This document shows positions 24,951 to 33,739 of a stretch of DNA of 64,000 bases, piece by piece. The position numbers and the translations under genes were made by a program. Source of the stretch: JANNYA01 sp031422315 (GTDB lineage Bacteria > Pseudomonadota > Gammaproteobacteria > Xanthomonadales > SZUA-5); assembly GCA_031422315.1 (NCBI GenBank), contig JANOQN010000016.1, positions 75,184 through 139,183 on the forward strand. Direction: 5' to 3'. Below the pieces are notes generated by a model. It searched no databases, had not been told where the DNA came from, and saw only the letters and a program-made list of their open reading frames with translations. The stretch's first letter is position 1. Every line of letters begins with the position of its first letter.

Positions 24951-24977
24951 CTGGGTTCCCGCCTTCGCGGGAATGAC
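24951..24977. repeat. Single REP-like palindrome in the kdpC-kdpD gap
   Basis: CTGGGTTCCCGCCTTCGCGGGAATGACG is one hairpin end of the family whose full copies are at 13563 and 60420; no partner end is visible nearby. It sits inside the kdp operon between the transporter and regulator genes. Such stem-loops can stabilise the upstream mRNA or reduce readthrough, giving less KdpD/E than KdpFABC; that is inference. Confidence 0.75.
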
Positions 24978-25029
24978 GATGGGGTAAAATGAGCTACTGT
25001 GCAAAAATACTGGCCAACAAACGGGAGGC

Positions 25030-25704
25030 TCAGTTTCTAATTTGCGCCACCTCATCTAACGCCAAATTGAGCCCCAACACATTTACACGCGGCTCGCCTA
25101 AAAATCCTAACTGCACGCGAAGCGTATGCTGATCGACAAGCACTTGCACCTGATTAACCGGCAAACCGCGCGAACCGGCGACGCGCGCAAGCTGGTAATT
25201 CGCCGCTGCTACGCTGATGTGTGGATCCAACCCGCTGGCTGAGGTAGTAACCAAGTCAACCGGCACGCGCGCTGGCGCACCGTTGGCGTCAAGCTGCATG
25301 GGGTGCGCTGCACGTAGTGCCGCGACGCGCTCGGCAACTGCGCTGTGTAACACCGGGTTTGACGGACCTAAGTTAGAGCCACTTGACGCGCTGGCGTTAT
25401 AGGCCACCGGCCCGGTTGCCGATGGGCGGCTCCAAAAATAATTCGGGCCAGTAAAAGCTTGGCCGATGGGTTTAGCGCCTACTATTTGTCCATCGCGCTG
25501 GATTAGGCCGCCATTCGCCTTCGCAGGCATCAGCAGCTGCGCAATGCTCGTAACCGCCAGCGGATAGGCAATGCCAGTGATGATACTGAGCAGAATAAAT
25601 AGCTTCAGCGCAGGCAGCCATAAAGCCGGTTCGGGGCTGATATCTGCATCGGAAATAGGCGATAGCTCGAGCGTTTGCGCCATCGGTTTTACAGTCTGAT
25701 TCAT
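25030..25704 (-). CDS. kdpC: KdpC, potassium-transporting ATPase C subunit
   Basis: 224 residues, slightly longer than the ~190 of E. coli owing to a 30-residue cytoplasmic N-terminus before the single membrane helix (LFILLSIITGIAYPLAVTSIAQ). The periplasmic part carries the family signature: GQAFTGPNYFWSRPSAT, ASSGSNLGPSNP, then SASGLDPHISVAAANYQLARVA. KdpC acts as a periplasmic cofactor that raises ATP affinity of the KdpFABC pump. It starts 11 bases after the kdpB stop. Confidence 0.95.
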   Translation of the reverse strand: MNQTVKPMAQTLELSPISDADISPEPALWLPALKLFILLSIITGIAYPLAVTSIAQLLMPAKANGGLIQRDGQIVGAKPIGQAFTGPNYFWSRPSATGPVAYNASASSGSNLGPSNPVLHSAVAERVAALRAAHPMQLDANGAPARVPVDLVTTSASGLDPHISVAAANYQLARVAGSRGLPVNQVQVLVDQHTLRVQLGFLGEPRVNVLGLNLALDEVAQIRN

Positions 25705-25715
25705 GATTTACTCCG

Positions 25716-27782
25716 TTAGACCAGTTTCAGTGCAGTTAGCACCATGTCAATCAATTTAATGCCAATAAACGGCACGATCATGCCGCCAAGGCCGTACACC
25801 AGCAGATTGCGGCGCAGCAAAGCTTCCGCACCCACCGCGCGATACGCCACGCCTTTGAGCGCCAGTGGAATCAGCACCACAATAATCAGCGCATTGAAAA
25901 TTACCGCAGATAAAATCGCCGAATTTGCGCTGTGCAAATGCATGACATTGAGCGCCGAAAGCTGGGGATAGGTCGACACAAACGCGGCCGGGATGATCGC
26001 GAAATACTTCGCCACGTCATTCGCCACGCTAAAAGTGGTCAGCGAGCCGCGCGTCATCAGCATCTGCTTGCCGATTTCGACAATCTCAATCAGCTTGGTC
26101 GGGTTGCTATCCAAATCCACCATATTACCGGCCTCTTTTGCGGCTTGGGTGCCGGTGTTCATAGCTACCGCAACATCGGCTTGGGCCAGCGCGGGCGCAT
26201 CGTTGGTGCCATCGCCGGTCATCGCCACCAGCCTGCCTTGGGCCTGATAGTCCCGAATCATTTGCAGCTTCGCTTCCGGCGTAGCTTCTGCCAGGAAATC
26301 ATCCACGCCGGCTTCAGCGGCAATCGCGGCGGCGGTCAGTTTGTTGTCGCCAGTTATCATAACGGTCCGAATACCCATGCGGCGCAGCTCAACAAAGCGC
26401 TCTTTGATACCGGATTTCACGACATCTTTAAGCTCAATGGCGCCGAGCGCGCGTGCGCCGTCAGCCACAACCAACGGCGTGCTACCGCGCCTTCCGATGT
26501 CATCGACAGTTGCTTGCAGCGCAGCAGGCCATTCACCGCCCTTTTCTTTTAAGTATTTAGCGATGGCATCAGAAGAGCCTTTACGAATCACCTGTCCGCT
26601 TGGCAAATCAATGCCGCTCATGCGCGTTTGCGCGGTGAACTGAATAAAATTCGCACCCATCTCATTGGCAACAAAACTACGCGAGTTCGGTCGCAATTTA
26701 GCAAGCGCAACAATGCTTTTGCCTTCCGGCGTTTCATCGGCTAGCGAGCTTAGCTGCGCCGCCTCTGCTAGCGTATCGAGCGATACGCCCTGTACCGGGA
26801 AAAACGCACTGGCTTGGCGATTGCCGAGCGTGATCGTGCCGGTTTTATCCAGCATCAGCACGTCGACATCACCGGCTGCTTCCACGGCCCGGCCTGAGCT
26901 GGCAATCACATTCGCTTGCATCATGCGGCTCATGCCGGCCACGCCAATCGCGCTCAAAAGCCCGGCAATCGTGGTCGGAATTAAACACACCAATAGTGCC
27001 ACCAGCACGACTAGGCTAACCGGCTGTCCGCTGCCTTGAGAGCTAACTACATAGAGCGAAAACGGCAGCATGGTCACCACCACGCCTAAGAACACCAGCG
27101 TGAGCGCGACCAGCAAAATGGTCAACGCGATTTCATTCGGTGTTTTGCGGCGCTTGGCGTTTTCCACCATGGCAATCATGCGATCGACAAAAGTTTCTCC
27201 CGGATTGACCGCCACTCTGGCGATCACCCAATCTGACAGCACCCGTGTGCCGCCCGTCAGTGCAGAAAAATCTCCGCCTGCCTCACGAATTACCGGTGCA
27301 GATTCGCCGGTAATTGCGCTTTCATCCACCGATGCCGCGCCGTCGATGACTTCCGAATCCGCCGGTACGGTGTCACCCGCTTCGATCAGCACGATATCGC
27401 CTTTGCGTAAGTTTTCAGCTTCCAAAGGTGCCCAGGTGATGTCTGCGCGTGCCACGCCGGTGGCATAGCTGGAGGAAAGTTTCTTTGCCCAGGTAAACTT
27501 CTTCAGGCCGCGCAAACTAGCCGCTTGCGCCTTGCTGCGGCCTTCGGCTAAGGCTTCGGCAAAGTTGGCGAAAATCACCGTAAAAAGCAGCCAGATGGCA
27601 ATCGCAATGGCAAAGCCGGTGGGCTGAGCTAAGGCCAGCAGCAGCGTAAAAATACTGCCGACATACACTACAAACATCACCGGATTGCGCAGCTGCACAC
27701 GTGGATCTAGCTTCTTAACTGCATCCAGCAGCGCTGGGCCAACTAGCGCTTTGTCCAATAGCGAAAAACTCGCTCTACTCAT
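25716..27782 (-). CDS. kdpB: KdpB, potassium-transporting P-type ATPase catalytic subunit
   Basis: 688 residues. A P1A-type ATPase with TGES in the actuator domain, phosphorylated Asp312 in MLDKTGTITLGNR, the nucleotide-binding KGSSDAI loop, and hinge motif TGDGTNDAPALAQADVAVAMNTGTQAAKEAGNMVDLDSNPTK, all typical. The N-terminal phosphorylation-site Ser of E. coli KdpB (TGES162) is retained as TGESAPV. It hydrolyses ATP to drive K+ through the KdpA/KdpB tunnel. Its start overlaps the kdpA stop by 4 bases (ATGA). Confidence 0.97.
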   Translation of the reverse strand: MSRASFSLLDKALVGPALLDAVKKLDPRVQLRNPVMFVVYVGSIFTLLLALAQPTGFAIAIAIWLLFTVIFANFAEALAEGRSKAQAASLRGLKKFTWAKKLSSSYATGVARADITWAPLEAENLRKGDIVLIEAGDTVPADSEVIDGAASVDESAITGESAPVIREAGGDFSALTGGTRVLSDWVIARVAVNPGETFVDRMIAMVENAKRRKTPNEIALTILLVALTLVFLGVVVTMLPFSLYVVSSQGSGQPVSLVVLVALLVCLIPTTIAGLLSAIGVAGMSRMMQANVIASSGRAVEAAGDVDVLMLDKTGTITLGNRQASAFFPVQGVSLDTLAEAAQLSSLADETPEGKSIVALAKLRPNSRSFVANEMGANFIQFTAQTRMSGIDLPSGQVIRKGSSDAIAKYLKEKGGEWPAALQATVDDIGRRGSTPLVVADGARALGAIELKDVVKSGIKERFVELRRMGIRTVMITGDNKLTAAAIAAEAGVDDFLAEATPEAKLQMIRDYQAQGRLVAMTGDGTNDAPALAQADVAVAMNTGTQAAKEAGNMVDLDSNPTKLIEIVEIGKQMLMTRGSLTTFSVANDVAKYFAIIPAAFVSTYPQLSALNVMHLHSANSAILSAVIFNALIIVVLIPLALKGVAYRAVGAEALLRRNLLVYGLGGMIVPFIGIKLIDMVLTALKLV

Positions 27783-29575
27783 TTTATTTCTCCAAGCATC
27801 AATTGCTCAACAAGTGGCCCCAGTGCAAGCGCGGGCACATAGTTCAAAAGCCCAACCAGCAGCACGGTGCCGACCAGCAGCAGCACGAATAGCGGGCCGT
27901 GTGTAGGCAAGGTGCCGGCGGTGCTCGGGATTTTTTTCTTGGCTGCTAAGGAACCTGCGATTGCGAGCACCGGAATCGCAATTGCAAACCGCCCGAGCCA
28001 CATCGCGATGCCCAGCAGCGTGTTGTAAAACGGCGTGTTGGCAGATAAGCCGGCAAACGCGGAGCCATTGTTGTTGGCTGCGGAAGAAAATGCATACAAC
28101 ACTTCAGAAAATCCGTGCGGCCCGGCATTGAGCATGCCGACTAAACCCGGCTGCACATTCACCGCAATGGCGGTGCCAAGCAGCACCAGCAACGGCGTCA
28201 TCAAGATCACAATCGACACCATTTTGATCTCGAAGCTTTCTATTTTCTTGCCCAAATATTCGGGCGTGCGGCCAATCATCAATCCGGCTAAAAACACCGC
28301 CAGCAGTGCGAAAACGAGCATGCCGTAAAGCCCCGAGCCCACACCACCAAAAACCACCTCTCCGAGTTGCATCAGTAGCAAAGGCACCGCGCCACCGAGC
28401 GGGGTAAAGGAATCGTGCATGGAATTTACCGCACCACACGAAGCCGCCGTAGTAATGGTGGCAAACAGTGCCGAAGCGCTGATGCCAAAGCGCGTTTCTT
28501 TGCCCTCCATATTGCCACCCGATTGCAGCGCGTTCGCCGATTGATCTACGCCAAGTTCGGTCAAAACCGGATTGCCCTGCTGCTCAAAAATGGTCGCAGG
28601 AATGGCAAAGCTAACAAACAGTAGCGCCATCGCGCCAAACACCGCCCAGCCTTGCCGCGCATCCCTGACCATGCGGCCAAACAAAAAACAAAGCGTAACT
28701 GGAATCAAAAATATCGCTAACATTTGCAGCAAATTGCTCAACGGGCTCGGGTTTTCATAGGGATGCGCAGCGTTCGCATTGAAAAATCCGCCGCCGTTGG
28801 TGCCGATCATTTTGATGGCCACCTGTGATGCGACCGGGCCCATGGCGATGCGCTGCTCAGTAATTATCTTAGTTTCAAGCACTGCTTCGCCACTTGCATC
28901 GAGTACCGGCGCGCCCGCTGCATCAAGCTGCGGCTGTTGCACGCGGGTCGGCTCTAAAGTGGTGATTTGCGCATAAGGGTTTAGATTTTGAATAACGCCG
29001 GTCGACACCATCAGCAGCGCGAACACCAGCGAAAGCGGCAGCAAGACCCAAAGCGTGACCCGGGTCAAATCCACCCAGACATTGCCAATAAAGCGTGCGG
29101 AGTGCCGCGCAAAGCCGCGAATCAGCGCTAACAGCACCACAATGCCGGTCGCGGCTGATAGAAAGTTCTGCACCGTCAACGCTAGCATTTGCGATAGATA
29201 GCTCATGCTGGACTCGCCGCCGTAGCCCTGCCAGTTGGTATTGGTCACAAAACTGACCGCGGTATTGAATGCGGAATCTGGCGATACGCCAATCATTCCT
29301 TCAGGATTAAGCGGCATCAAATTTTGCAAGCGCAGCAGCAAATAGACCGTCAACACGCCTAAACCATTGAAGATCAAAATTCCTAGCGCATAGCGTTGCC
29401 AGCTGCTTTCTCGTTCAGCGTCCACTCCGATCAGCCGAAAAATCGGCGTTTCAATCCGCCGCAACCAAGTGACTCGGCCGGCAAGTACAGCGTCCATCAT
29501 GCGCGCCAGCGGTTGTGCCAGCAGGAGCAAACTGACCAAAAATGCAAACAGCAGTATCCAGGCCTGTGTACTCAT
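27779..29575 (-). CDS. kdpA: KdpA, potassium-binding channel-like subunit
   Basis: 598 residues with about ten membrane helices and four channel-derived selectivity-filter regions, e.g. SFVTNTNWQGYGGE (first), MIGTNGGGFFNANAAHPYENP (second), CGAVNSMHDSFTPLGG (third) and SAANNNGSAFAGL (fourth), all recognisable from KdpA. It is ~40 residues longer than E. coli KdpA, the excess lying in the loop around residues 205-235 (QPQLDAAGAPVLDASGEA). Its ATG overlaps the kdpF stop (ATGA) and its stop overlaps the kdpB start, so translation of F-A-B is coupled. Confidence 0.97.
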   Translation of the reverse strand: MSTQAWILLFAFLVSLLLLAQPLARMMDAVLAGRVTWLRRIETPIFRLIGVDAERESSWQRYALGILIFNGLGVLTVYLLLRLQNLMPLNPEGMIGVSPDSAFNTAVSFVTNTNWQGYGGESSMSYLSQMLALTVQNFLSAATGIVVLLALIRGFARHSARFIGNVWVDLTRVTLWVLLPLSLVFALLMVSTGVIQNLNPYAQITTLEPTRVQQPQLDAAGAPVLDASGEAVLETKIITEQRIAMGPVASQVAIKMIGTNGGGFFNANAAHPYENPSPLSNLLQMLAIFLIPVTLCFLFGRMVRDARQGWAVFGAMALLFVSFAIPATIFEQQGNPVLTELGVDQSANALQSGGNMEGKETRFGISASALFATITTAASCGAVNSMHDSFTPLGGAVPLLLMQLGEVVFGGVGSGLYGMLVFALLAVFLAGLMIGRTPEYLGKKIESFEIKMVSIVILMTPLLVLLGTAIAVNVQPGLVGMLNAGPHGFSEVLYAFSSAANNNGSAFAGLSANTPFYNTLLGIAMWLGRFAIAIPVLAIAGSLAAKKKIPSTAGTLPTHGPLFVLLLVGTVLLVGLLNYVPALALGPLVEQLMLGEIK

Positions 29576-29664
29576 GTGAAGTCCTCAGGCGCAAGTAAAG
29601 CTGCCACTAGATAAAGCGCTAGCACCGCAGCAATAACACCAGCCGCAATCGTGAATGCGCTCAT
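29572..29664 (-). CDS. kdpF: KdpF, small stabilising subunit of the Kdp ATPase
   Basis: 30 residues forming a single membrane helix with the family ending LVAALLAPEDF (usual form L-x-Y-L-x-x-A-L-L-x-P-E-x-F). ATG at 29664; TGA at 29574-29572 overlaps the kdpA ATG. KdpF is a lipid-like stabiliser of the KdpFABC complex. The start codon itself overlaps the stop of the upstream 31-aa ORF (ATGA on the minus strand), extending the chain of overlapping genes. Confidence 0.93.
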   Translation of the reverse strand: MSAFTIAAGVIAAVLALYLVAALLAPEDFT

Positions 29665-29756
29665 GGCTTGCCCTGTTGCAATTTGGCACAGCCTTTTATT
29701 AGCCCGTAGCTCACCAGTCCGAGCAGGCCGATCATTAATACGCTCATCCAATCCAT
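29661..29756 (-). CDS. 31-aa membrane protein at the head of the kdp operon
   Basis: Reads MDWMSVLMIGLLGLVSYGLI followed by a KGCAKLQQGKP tail: one hydrophobic helix and a short basic end with one Cys. GGAG lies seven bases before the ATG at 29756, and the TGA overlaps the kdpF ATG by 4 bases, so it is well placed to be translated. Tiny membrane ORFs at this position occur in front of kdpF in other bacteria and are rarely annotated; their role is not established. It could assist KdpF/A folding or simply couple translation. Confidence 0.7.
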   Translation of the reverse strand: MDWMSVLMIGLLGLVSYGLIKGCAKLQQGKP

Positions 29757-30060
29757 TGTTTTCTCCATTGATTGCTTGCTTGCTTGTTGATGCTTGACAT
29801 ACGCCCGGCATGCCTAAAGTTAGGCGGCAGCGAGGCTGCAAACCGTCTGCTAGCCCGCACCTGCGCTATTTCGCGCGCATTGCCCAAGGCTGAAAGCTTA
29901 AAACCCGCCGGGTCAAGTTGCTTGCAAGAGATGCGCGCTAGGCATCAAGAATGTATCAAGACGTCGAGATTGGCTTGACGTGCGTGCAGCAACTATCCAA
30001 ATCGCGCATCACAATCTGGCGATGCATTAGACTTGCGCCAAATCCCGCTGGCTTATCGTT
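29757..30060. other. Divergent intergenic region upstream of kdp
   Basis: About 300 bases between the kdp operon (minus) and the cytochrome-like ORF (plus). It must contain the kdp promoter and KdpE site, but I see no convincing -35/-10 pair or T-rich KdpE-like box by eye. A short (TTGC)3 run lies at 29773-29785. No ORF of coding quality is visible. Confidence 0.5.
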
Positions 30061-30462
30061 TTGACACACAAATCGCTCTTTTTTGCCTTTTTCGCAGCAA
30101 TCATTTTGTTTGGCGTCGTTTCGCTTTATCACGCTACTCAGCGGCAAACTGCGCGCGTTGAGCTGATGCGCACTTTGAAAGCGCAGTTAAGATCAATGGA
30201 TGGTGTCGATCGCAAAAATGCCGCGCCGTGTAATCCACAAGCACTGGCGCAAAGCTGGCAGGCGATGCGCAAACGCAGTGCTGAGATTGAGTCTAAATTC
30301 GCCTTTGTTCTGGCAGATTTGCGTGCGAAAAGTGCGCTTGTTTCACTGCAAGCTACGCTAAAACTACCCGCCAGCTGCCTCAATTTACCGACGCTGTGGC
30401 GTGATCTAGATGCCAGCTGTAAGCAGTGCCACCAAGCAGTTCGCGGCAAAACGCCAACATAA
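30061..30462 (+). CDS. Short membrane-anchored cytochrome c'-like protein
   Basis: 133 residues if the TTG at 30061 is the start; no ATG precedes the hydrophobic N-terminus (SLFFAFFAAIILFGVVSLY) and no good ribosome site is seen, so the start is uncertain. The rest is helical and ends with DASCKQCHQAVRGK, a heme c motif CxxCH (about residues 121-125) followed by an Arg, in the C-terminal position typical of cytochrome c'/c-556 four-helix proteins. At ~105 mature residues it is shorter than the usual ~125-130. It may be a genuine small cytochrome or a decayed one. It shares a divergent region with kdp but no functional link is visible. Confidence 0.55.
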   Translation: MTHKSLFFAFFAAIILFGVVSLYHATQRQTARVELMRTLKAQLRSMDGVDRKNAAPCNPQALAQSWQAMRKRSAEIESKFAFVLADLRAKSALVSLQATLKLPASCLNLPTLWRDLDASCKQCHQAVRGKTPT

Positions 30463-30748
30463 CGTCAGCGCGCCGGTGCTTTCGAGCAGTAGGATTTTAG
30501 CGGCAAATGTCATGGCTAAATCTTGCTAAATGCAGCACACTCAGCAACACCACATACGGCTCCTTCTCCGGCCGCGTATCGCGTCGGCACACTTCAAATT
30601 TTGAGCGGATATTAGAATACTGTCGGACATCAGTTAGAACCGTCAGCCGTTAAACAAATTGGCTCCTTTTAGCCTTGCTTTGGAAGCTTGGCATTTTCCG
30701 CCAGGTGCTACCATTCCACCGTGTCCGCTCAACGCCACGAGATGCTTT

Positions 30749-31894
30749 ATGAAAACGCTTAGTCTAGTTTGTTTGTGCATACTCTTAAATTACTTCAGCG
30801 GGTGCGCAACCCACGCGCCCAATATGCGCGTAGCGGTTTTTCAAGACGAGCTGTTCTTGCCAAAATCACCGGTAATCTCCGCCAGTGAGCTGTTTGCGCT
30901 CAGTCCTGAGATGCGCCGCTATTTAGATGTTGAGCTAGCCACGCGATTGCAAAAGCAAAACCCAGCACATGCGTTGCACGCCGCGCTTTACCAAGAGCTT
31001 GAGCTAAAGTTGAAATACGATGCTGATCAGACGCTTACCGCTCAAGAAGCATTCGCTGCGCGCGCTGGGAATTGTTTGTCGCTAGTTATTATGACCGGCG
31101 CGCTCGCGAAAGGTTTGGGCTTGGATGTCTATTTTCACGCGATTGACGTTGAGGAAAATTGGCTGCAAAAAGGAGGCCTCATGTTTTCTTCAGGGCATGT
31201 CAACGTAACGATCGGGCGCAACCCGCCGCTGGTGCGAATGGCGAGTGATATGGGGCGATTTTTGACCATTGATTTCGCCCCGGTGGCAGGCGGTGGACGC
31301 GCCAAACAGCTGACCGAGCAGGCAATCGTTGCCTTATACATGAACAATCGCGCCGCAGAAAATTTGGCCTTGGGAAAGCATCGCGAAGCGTATTGGTGGG
31401 CCAAACAAGCGATAGCCAGTGATTCGAATCTTTTGCCAGCCTACAACACCTTGGCGGTTATTTATCGAAATAGCGGGCAAACACAACTCGCGGCGGCTAC
31501 ATTGCGAAGTGTGCTGTTGCGTGACCCGAACAATATTCCAGCACTATCGAACTTGGCGATTGTATTGGCGAAGCTTAATCAAACCGATGCGCTAACTACC
31601 ATCAATGCACGCCTGAAAAAACTGCGCAGGTACGAGCCATACTATTTCTTTCGGCAAGGCAAATTGGCCATGCAGGCCGGCAACTTCGAAGTTGCGCGCG
31701 ATTTATTCTTGCGCGAAATCAAGCGCCAACCGGATAACCATCAGTTTTATTTTCAGCTGGCACTGGCGCACGCCGCCTTGGGTGACGCGCGCCAAACCGC
31801 AGCAAGCTTGGCGAAGGCACTCGAGTACAGCACCACGCTGGCAGAGCAAGGTATTTACACGGCAAAGCTTTCCAGGCTGAGACAACAGCGCTAA
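30749..31894 (+). CDS. Lipoprotein with transglutaminase-like domain and TPR repeats
   Basis: 381 residues from the ATG at 30749 (the frame is open from 30659). Signal peptide with lipobox NYFSGC (Cys about residue 20). Residues ~85-180 have transglutaminase-like features in the right order: Cys in AARAGNCLSLVIMTGALAKGLG, His in SSGHVNVTIG, Asp in FLTIDFAP. From ~200 onward there are at least four TPR-like helix pairs (NNRAAENLALGKHREAYWWAKQAI; LLPAYNTLAVIYRNSGQ; NNIPALSNLAIVLAKLNQ; NHQFYFQLALAHAALGDARQ). Probably an envelope protein that handles peptides or peptidoglycan-linked proteins; the reaction is unknown. The upstream 286 bases hold no clear gene. Confidence 0.78.
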   Translation: MKTLSLVCLCILLNYFSGCATHAPNMRVAVFQDELFLPKSPVISASELFALSPEMRRYLDVELATRLQKQNPAHALHAALYQELELKLKYDADQTLTAQEAFAARAGNCLSLVIMTGALAKGLGLDVYFHAIDVEENWLQKGGLMFSSGHVNVTIGRNPPLVRMASDMGRFLTIDFAPVAGGGRAKQLTEQAIVALYMNNRAAENLALGKHREAYWWAKQAIASDSNLLPAYNTLAVIYRNSGQTQLAAATLRSVLLRDPNNIPALSNLAIVLAKLNQTDALTTINARLKKLRRYEPYYFFRQGKLAMQAGNFEVARDLFLREIKRQPDNHQFYFQLALAHAALGDARQTAASLAKALEYSTTLAEQGIYTAKLSRLRQQR

Positions 31895-32092
31895 CGCTTA
31901 TTCAACCAAACGGTACTGGGTTCGGCGTTTTTTACATTGATGTTAGAGGTTTTGGTTAGTAAGAATTAAAAAGCTAGCGCTCATTTAGGTGGTTTATCGT
32001 TTACTTTATGATCTCCAAGCGGGAACTTTTCGTGTGTTAGGCTTTACCGTCTTGGTACACTCTTCACCATAGGCCTTAACAAAACATTTTTT

Positions 32093-32542
32093 ATGGGTAA
32101 TCTCGGTTGGAAATGGCTCCTTATTTTTGTATTGATCGTGCAATCGATCAGTCAAAATTCGGCTGTGTTGGGCATGTACCACTCAGAAATCAGCGGACAA
32201 TCGGTCGAATTGATTGTCAGCCATGAAAAAAACGGTACTCAAGAAAACATGACGGAAACGGCGGGATCTAGCAAAGCCCACTGCCACGATGAAATGACCT
32301 CGGTACCCGAATCAAATATTGCGCCGACTTCTGATGTAAGCGAGCCCCAAAATCCAGACTGCGTTTGCTGCGACGATAGCTGCACAATGGCGCGCTGCCC
32401 AACACTTTTTTGTGGCTTAGCCAGCCAGCTCGAAATGCCGATAATTGAAGGCAGCGTCGAGTTGCCGATCAATCGCGTCCAGCAGCTGGTCAACCGTATG
32501 CGCAAGCCTCCGACTCCGCCGCCCAACTTGGCCTACAGCTAG
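32093..32542 (+). CDS. Exported Cys-rich protein at the start of the copper cluster
   Basis: 149 residues with a hydrophobic N-terminus (WKWLLIFVLIVQSIS). The middle holds AHCHDEM and a cysteine-dense block CVCCDDSCTMARCPTLFCG (about 97-115), eight metal-capable thiols or hydroxyl-flanked cysteines, followed by a Pro-rich tail. Small exported proteins of this type lead copper/mercury gene clusters, where they may bind metal in the periplasm; this one is not a family I can name. The ATG at 32093 lacks a strong ribosome site. The following barrel-like gene begins 95 bases downstream. Confidence 0.65.
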   Translation: MGNLGWKWLLIFVLIVQSISQNSAVLGMYHSEISGQSVELIVSHEKNGTQENMTETAGSSKAHCHDEMTSVPESNIAPTSDVSEPQNPDCVCCDDSCTMARCPTLFCGLASQLEMPIIEGSVELPINRVQQLVNRMRKPPTPPPNLAYS

Positions 32543-32637
32543 TCAAAGAAACGGGCACGCGTGCTCTGTTGAGCATGCCAACGGTTTATCCCAACGGTCT
32601 AATAAACAGACTTGGGATTTTAGCTTGGAGTTGTTAC

Positions 32638-33342
32638 ATGAGAACGTCATGGATTTTGACGCTTTGCGCGATTGCGCTGAGCGGTTTTGAGCGCGTGCAG
32701 GCAAAGCCAATTGCCTATGCGCGCGGCACTACGGCAATGCTTGAATACGGCGGTGGCGGCATGCTGGAGTCGCAGATATTTTATGCACCGCGCTTTAACT
32801 ATTCGTTCGGGCTAAGCGCGCTTCAGTTAGAAAATGCCCGTGGCACGCGGGATCAAGCGGTGGCGCGCGCCAACTATTTGATAAAGCGTTGGAATCTGCC
32901 TAGTGCCCAAGGCAATTTGTTCGGCTATGCGGGCATTGGCACAGCGCGCACGCGTTACCCGTCTAGTTCGGGGCTAGGTGCCGACGGGCAAAATATGCCG
33001 ACAAACGCCTCTGGCTTTGCCAGCAGCGCAGGCTGGCAGGCGGATTTTGAAACGCGCTGGTTTTATTCGTCTGCGCGCATGGATTGGAATCATGCGCACT
33101 CGCAAAGCTTTCGGATTGACACCACGCAGCTTGGCTTAGCGCCTTACGCGCACGGCTACCAAGATTGGGCGACGTTTTTTCTGCTGCAAGCGCGCCACTA
33201 TCAGGGTGAAATTGGTGCCGTGAAAATTGAATCAGGTGTTGAGCTTGCCGCTCTGGTGCGGCTATTTCGCGGGAATTTCTGGCTAGAAGCGGGCGTTACT
33301 GATCGTGGAAAGCCGCAAGCGATGCTGATGATGAATTTCTAG
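32638..33342 (+). CDS. Exported beta-barrel-like protein of the copper cluster
   Basis: 234 residues starting at the ATG at 32638, with GGAG seven bases upstream; the frame is open from 32569. Signal peptide to about residue 23 (LTLCAIALSGFERVQA). The mature part is rich in aromatic residues and alternating strands (IFYAPRFNYSFGLSAL; ARANYLIKRWNL; ADFETRWFYSSARMDWNHAHS; WATFFLLQARHYQG) and ends in QAMLMMNF, a C-terminal Phe typical of outer-membrane barrels. Likely an 8-10-strand outer-membrane protein. Function unknown; its place between a Cys-rich protein and a MerP-like protein suggests a metal role. Confidence 0.65.
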   Translation: MRTSWILTLCAIALSGFERVQAKPIAYARGTTAMLEYGGGGMLESQIFYAPRFNYSFGLSALQLENARGTRDQAVARANYLIKRWNLPSAQGNLFGYAGIGTARTRYPSSSGLGADGQNMPTNASGFASSAGWQADFETRWFYSSARMDWNHAHSQSFRIDTTQLGLAPYAHGYQDWATFFLLQARHYQGEIGAVKIESGVELAALVRLFRGNFWLEAGVTDRGKPQAMLMMNF

Positions 33343-33406
33343 TTATTAGCAGATCAACACACATGAAAAAAATTTGTTGTTTTCAACCATTACAAGGATC
33401 ATGACC

Positions 33407-33739
33407 ATGATTAAGAAAATCACCACTTTGCTGATGCTGTTAACTTGCGCGACTGCTGCCTTCGCAGAGACCATTGAAGTAAAAGTCAACGGATTAGTCT
33501 GTGCGTTTTGTGCGCAGGGCATCGAAAAAACGCTGCGCGCTAAGCCTGAAACTGATGCCGTATTGGTTAGCTTAGAGGCAGGCTTAGTCGCGTTGACGCT
33601 CAAAGCCGATGCCAATCTGAGCGATGCCACGCTGCGTACCGCTTTGACTGAATCGGGCTACACGGTGACCGAAATCACCCGCACCAATCGCAGCTTGCTC
33701 GATATTGAAAAGCAGCTGGCTGAGTTGGCAGATGAATAA
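33407..33739 (+). CDS. Periplasmic heavy-metal-associated (HMA, MerP-like) protein
   Basis: 110 residues from the ATG at 33407 (AAGGA at 33394-33398 is eight bases upstream; the ATG at 33401 is too close). Signal peptide KKITTLLMLLTCATAAFA, then one ferredoxin-like HMA domain with GLVCAFCAQGIEKTL: CxxC replaces the more usual MxCxxC start, with Val-Cys in place of Met-x-Cys. A C-terminal 35-residue helix (RSLLDIEKQLAELADE) extends beyond the domain. It probably passes a soft metal ion to the membrane protein encoded next, whose ATG overlaps its 3' end by 8 bases. Confidence 0.85.
   Translation: MIKKITTLLMLLTCATAAFAETIEVKVNGLVCAFCAQGIEKTLRAKPETDAVLVSLEAGLVALTLKADANLSDATLRTALTESGYTVTEITRTNRSLLDIEKQLAELADE

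Noticed and set aside
29757..30060. Search for a KdpE-binding box and sigma-70 promoter upstream of kdp
   Set aside because: No T-rich box or convincing -35/-10 pair was found, so no site is reported.
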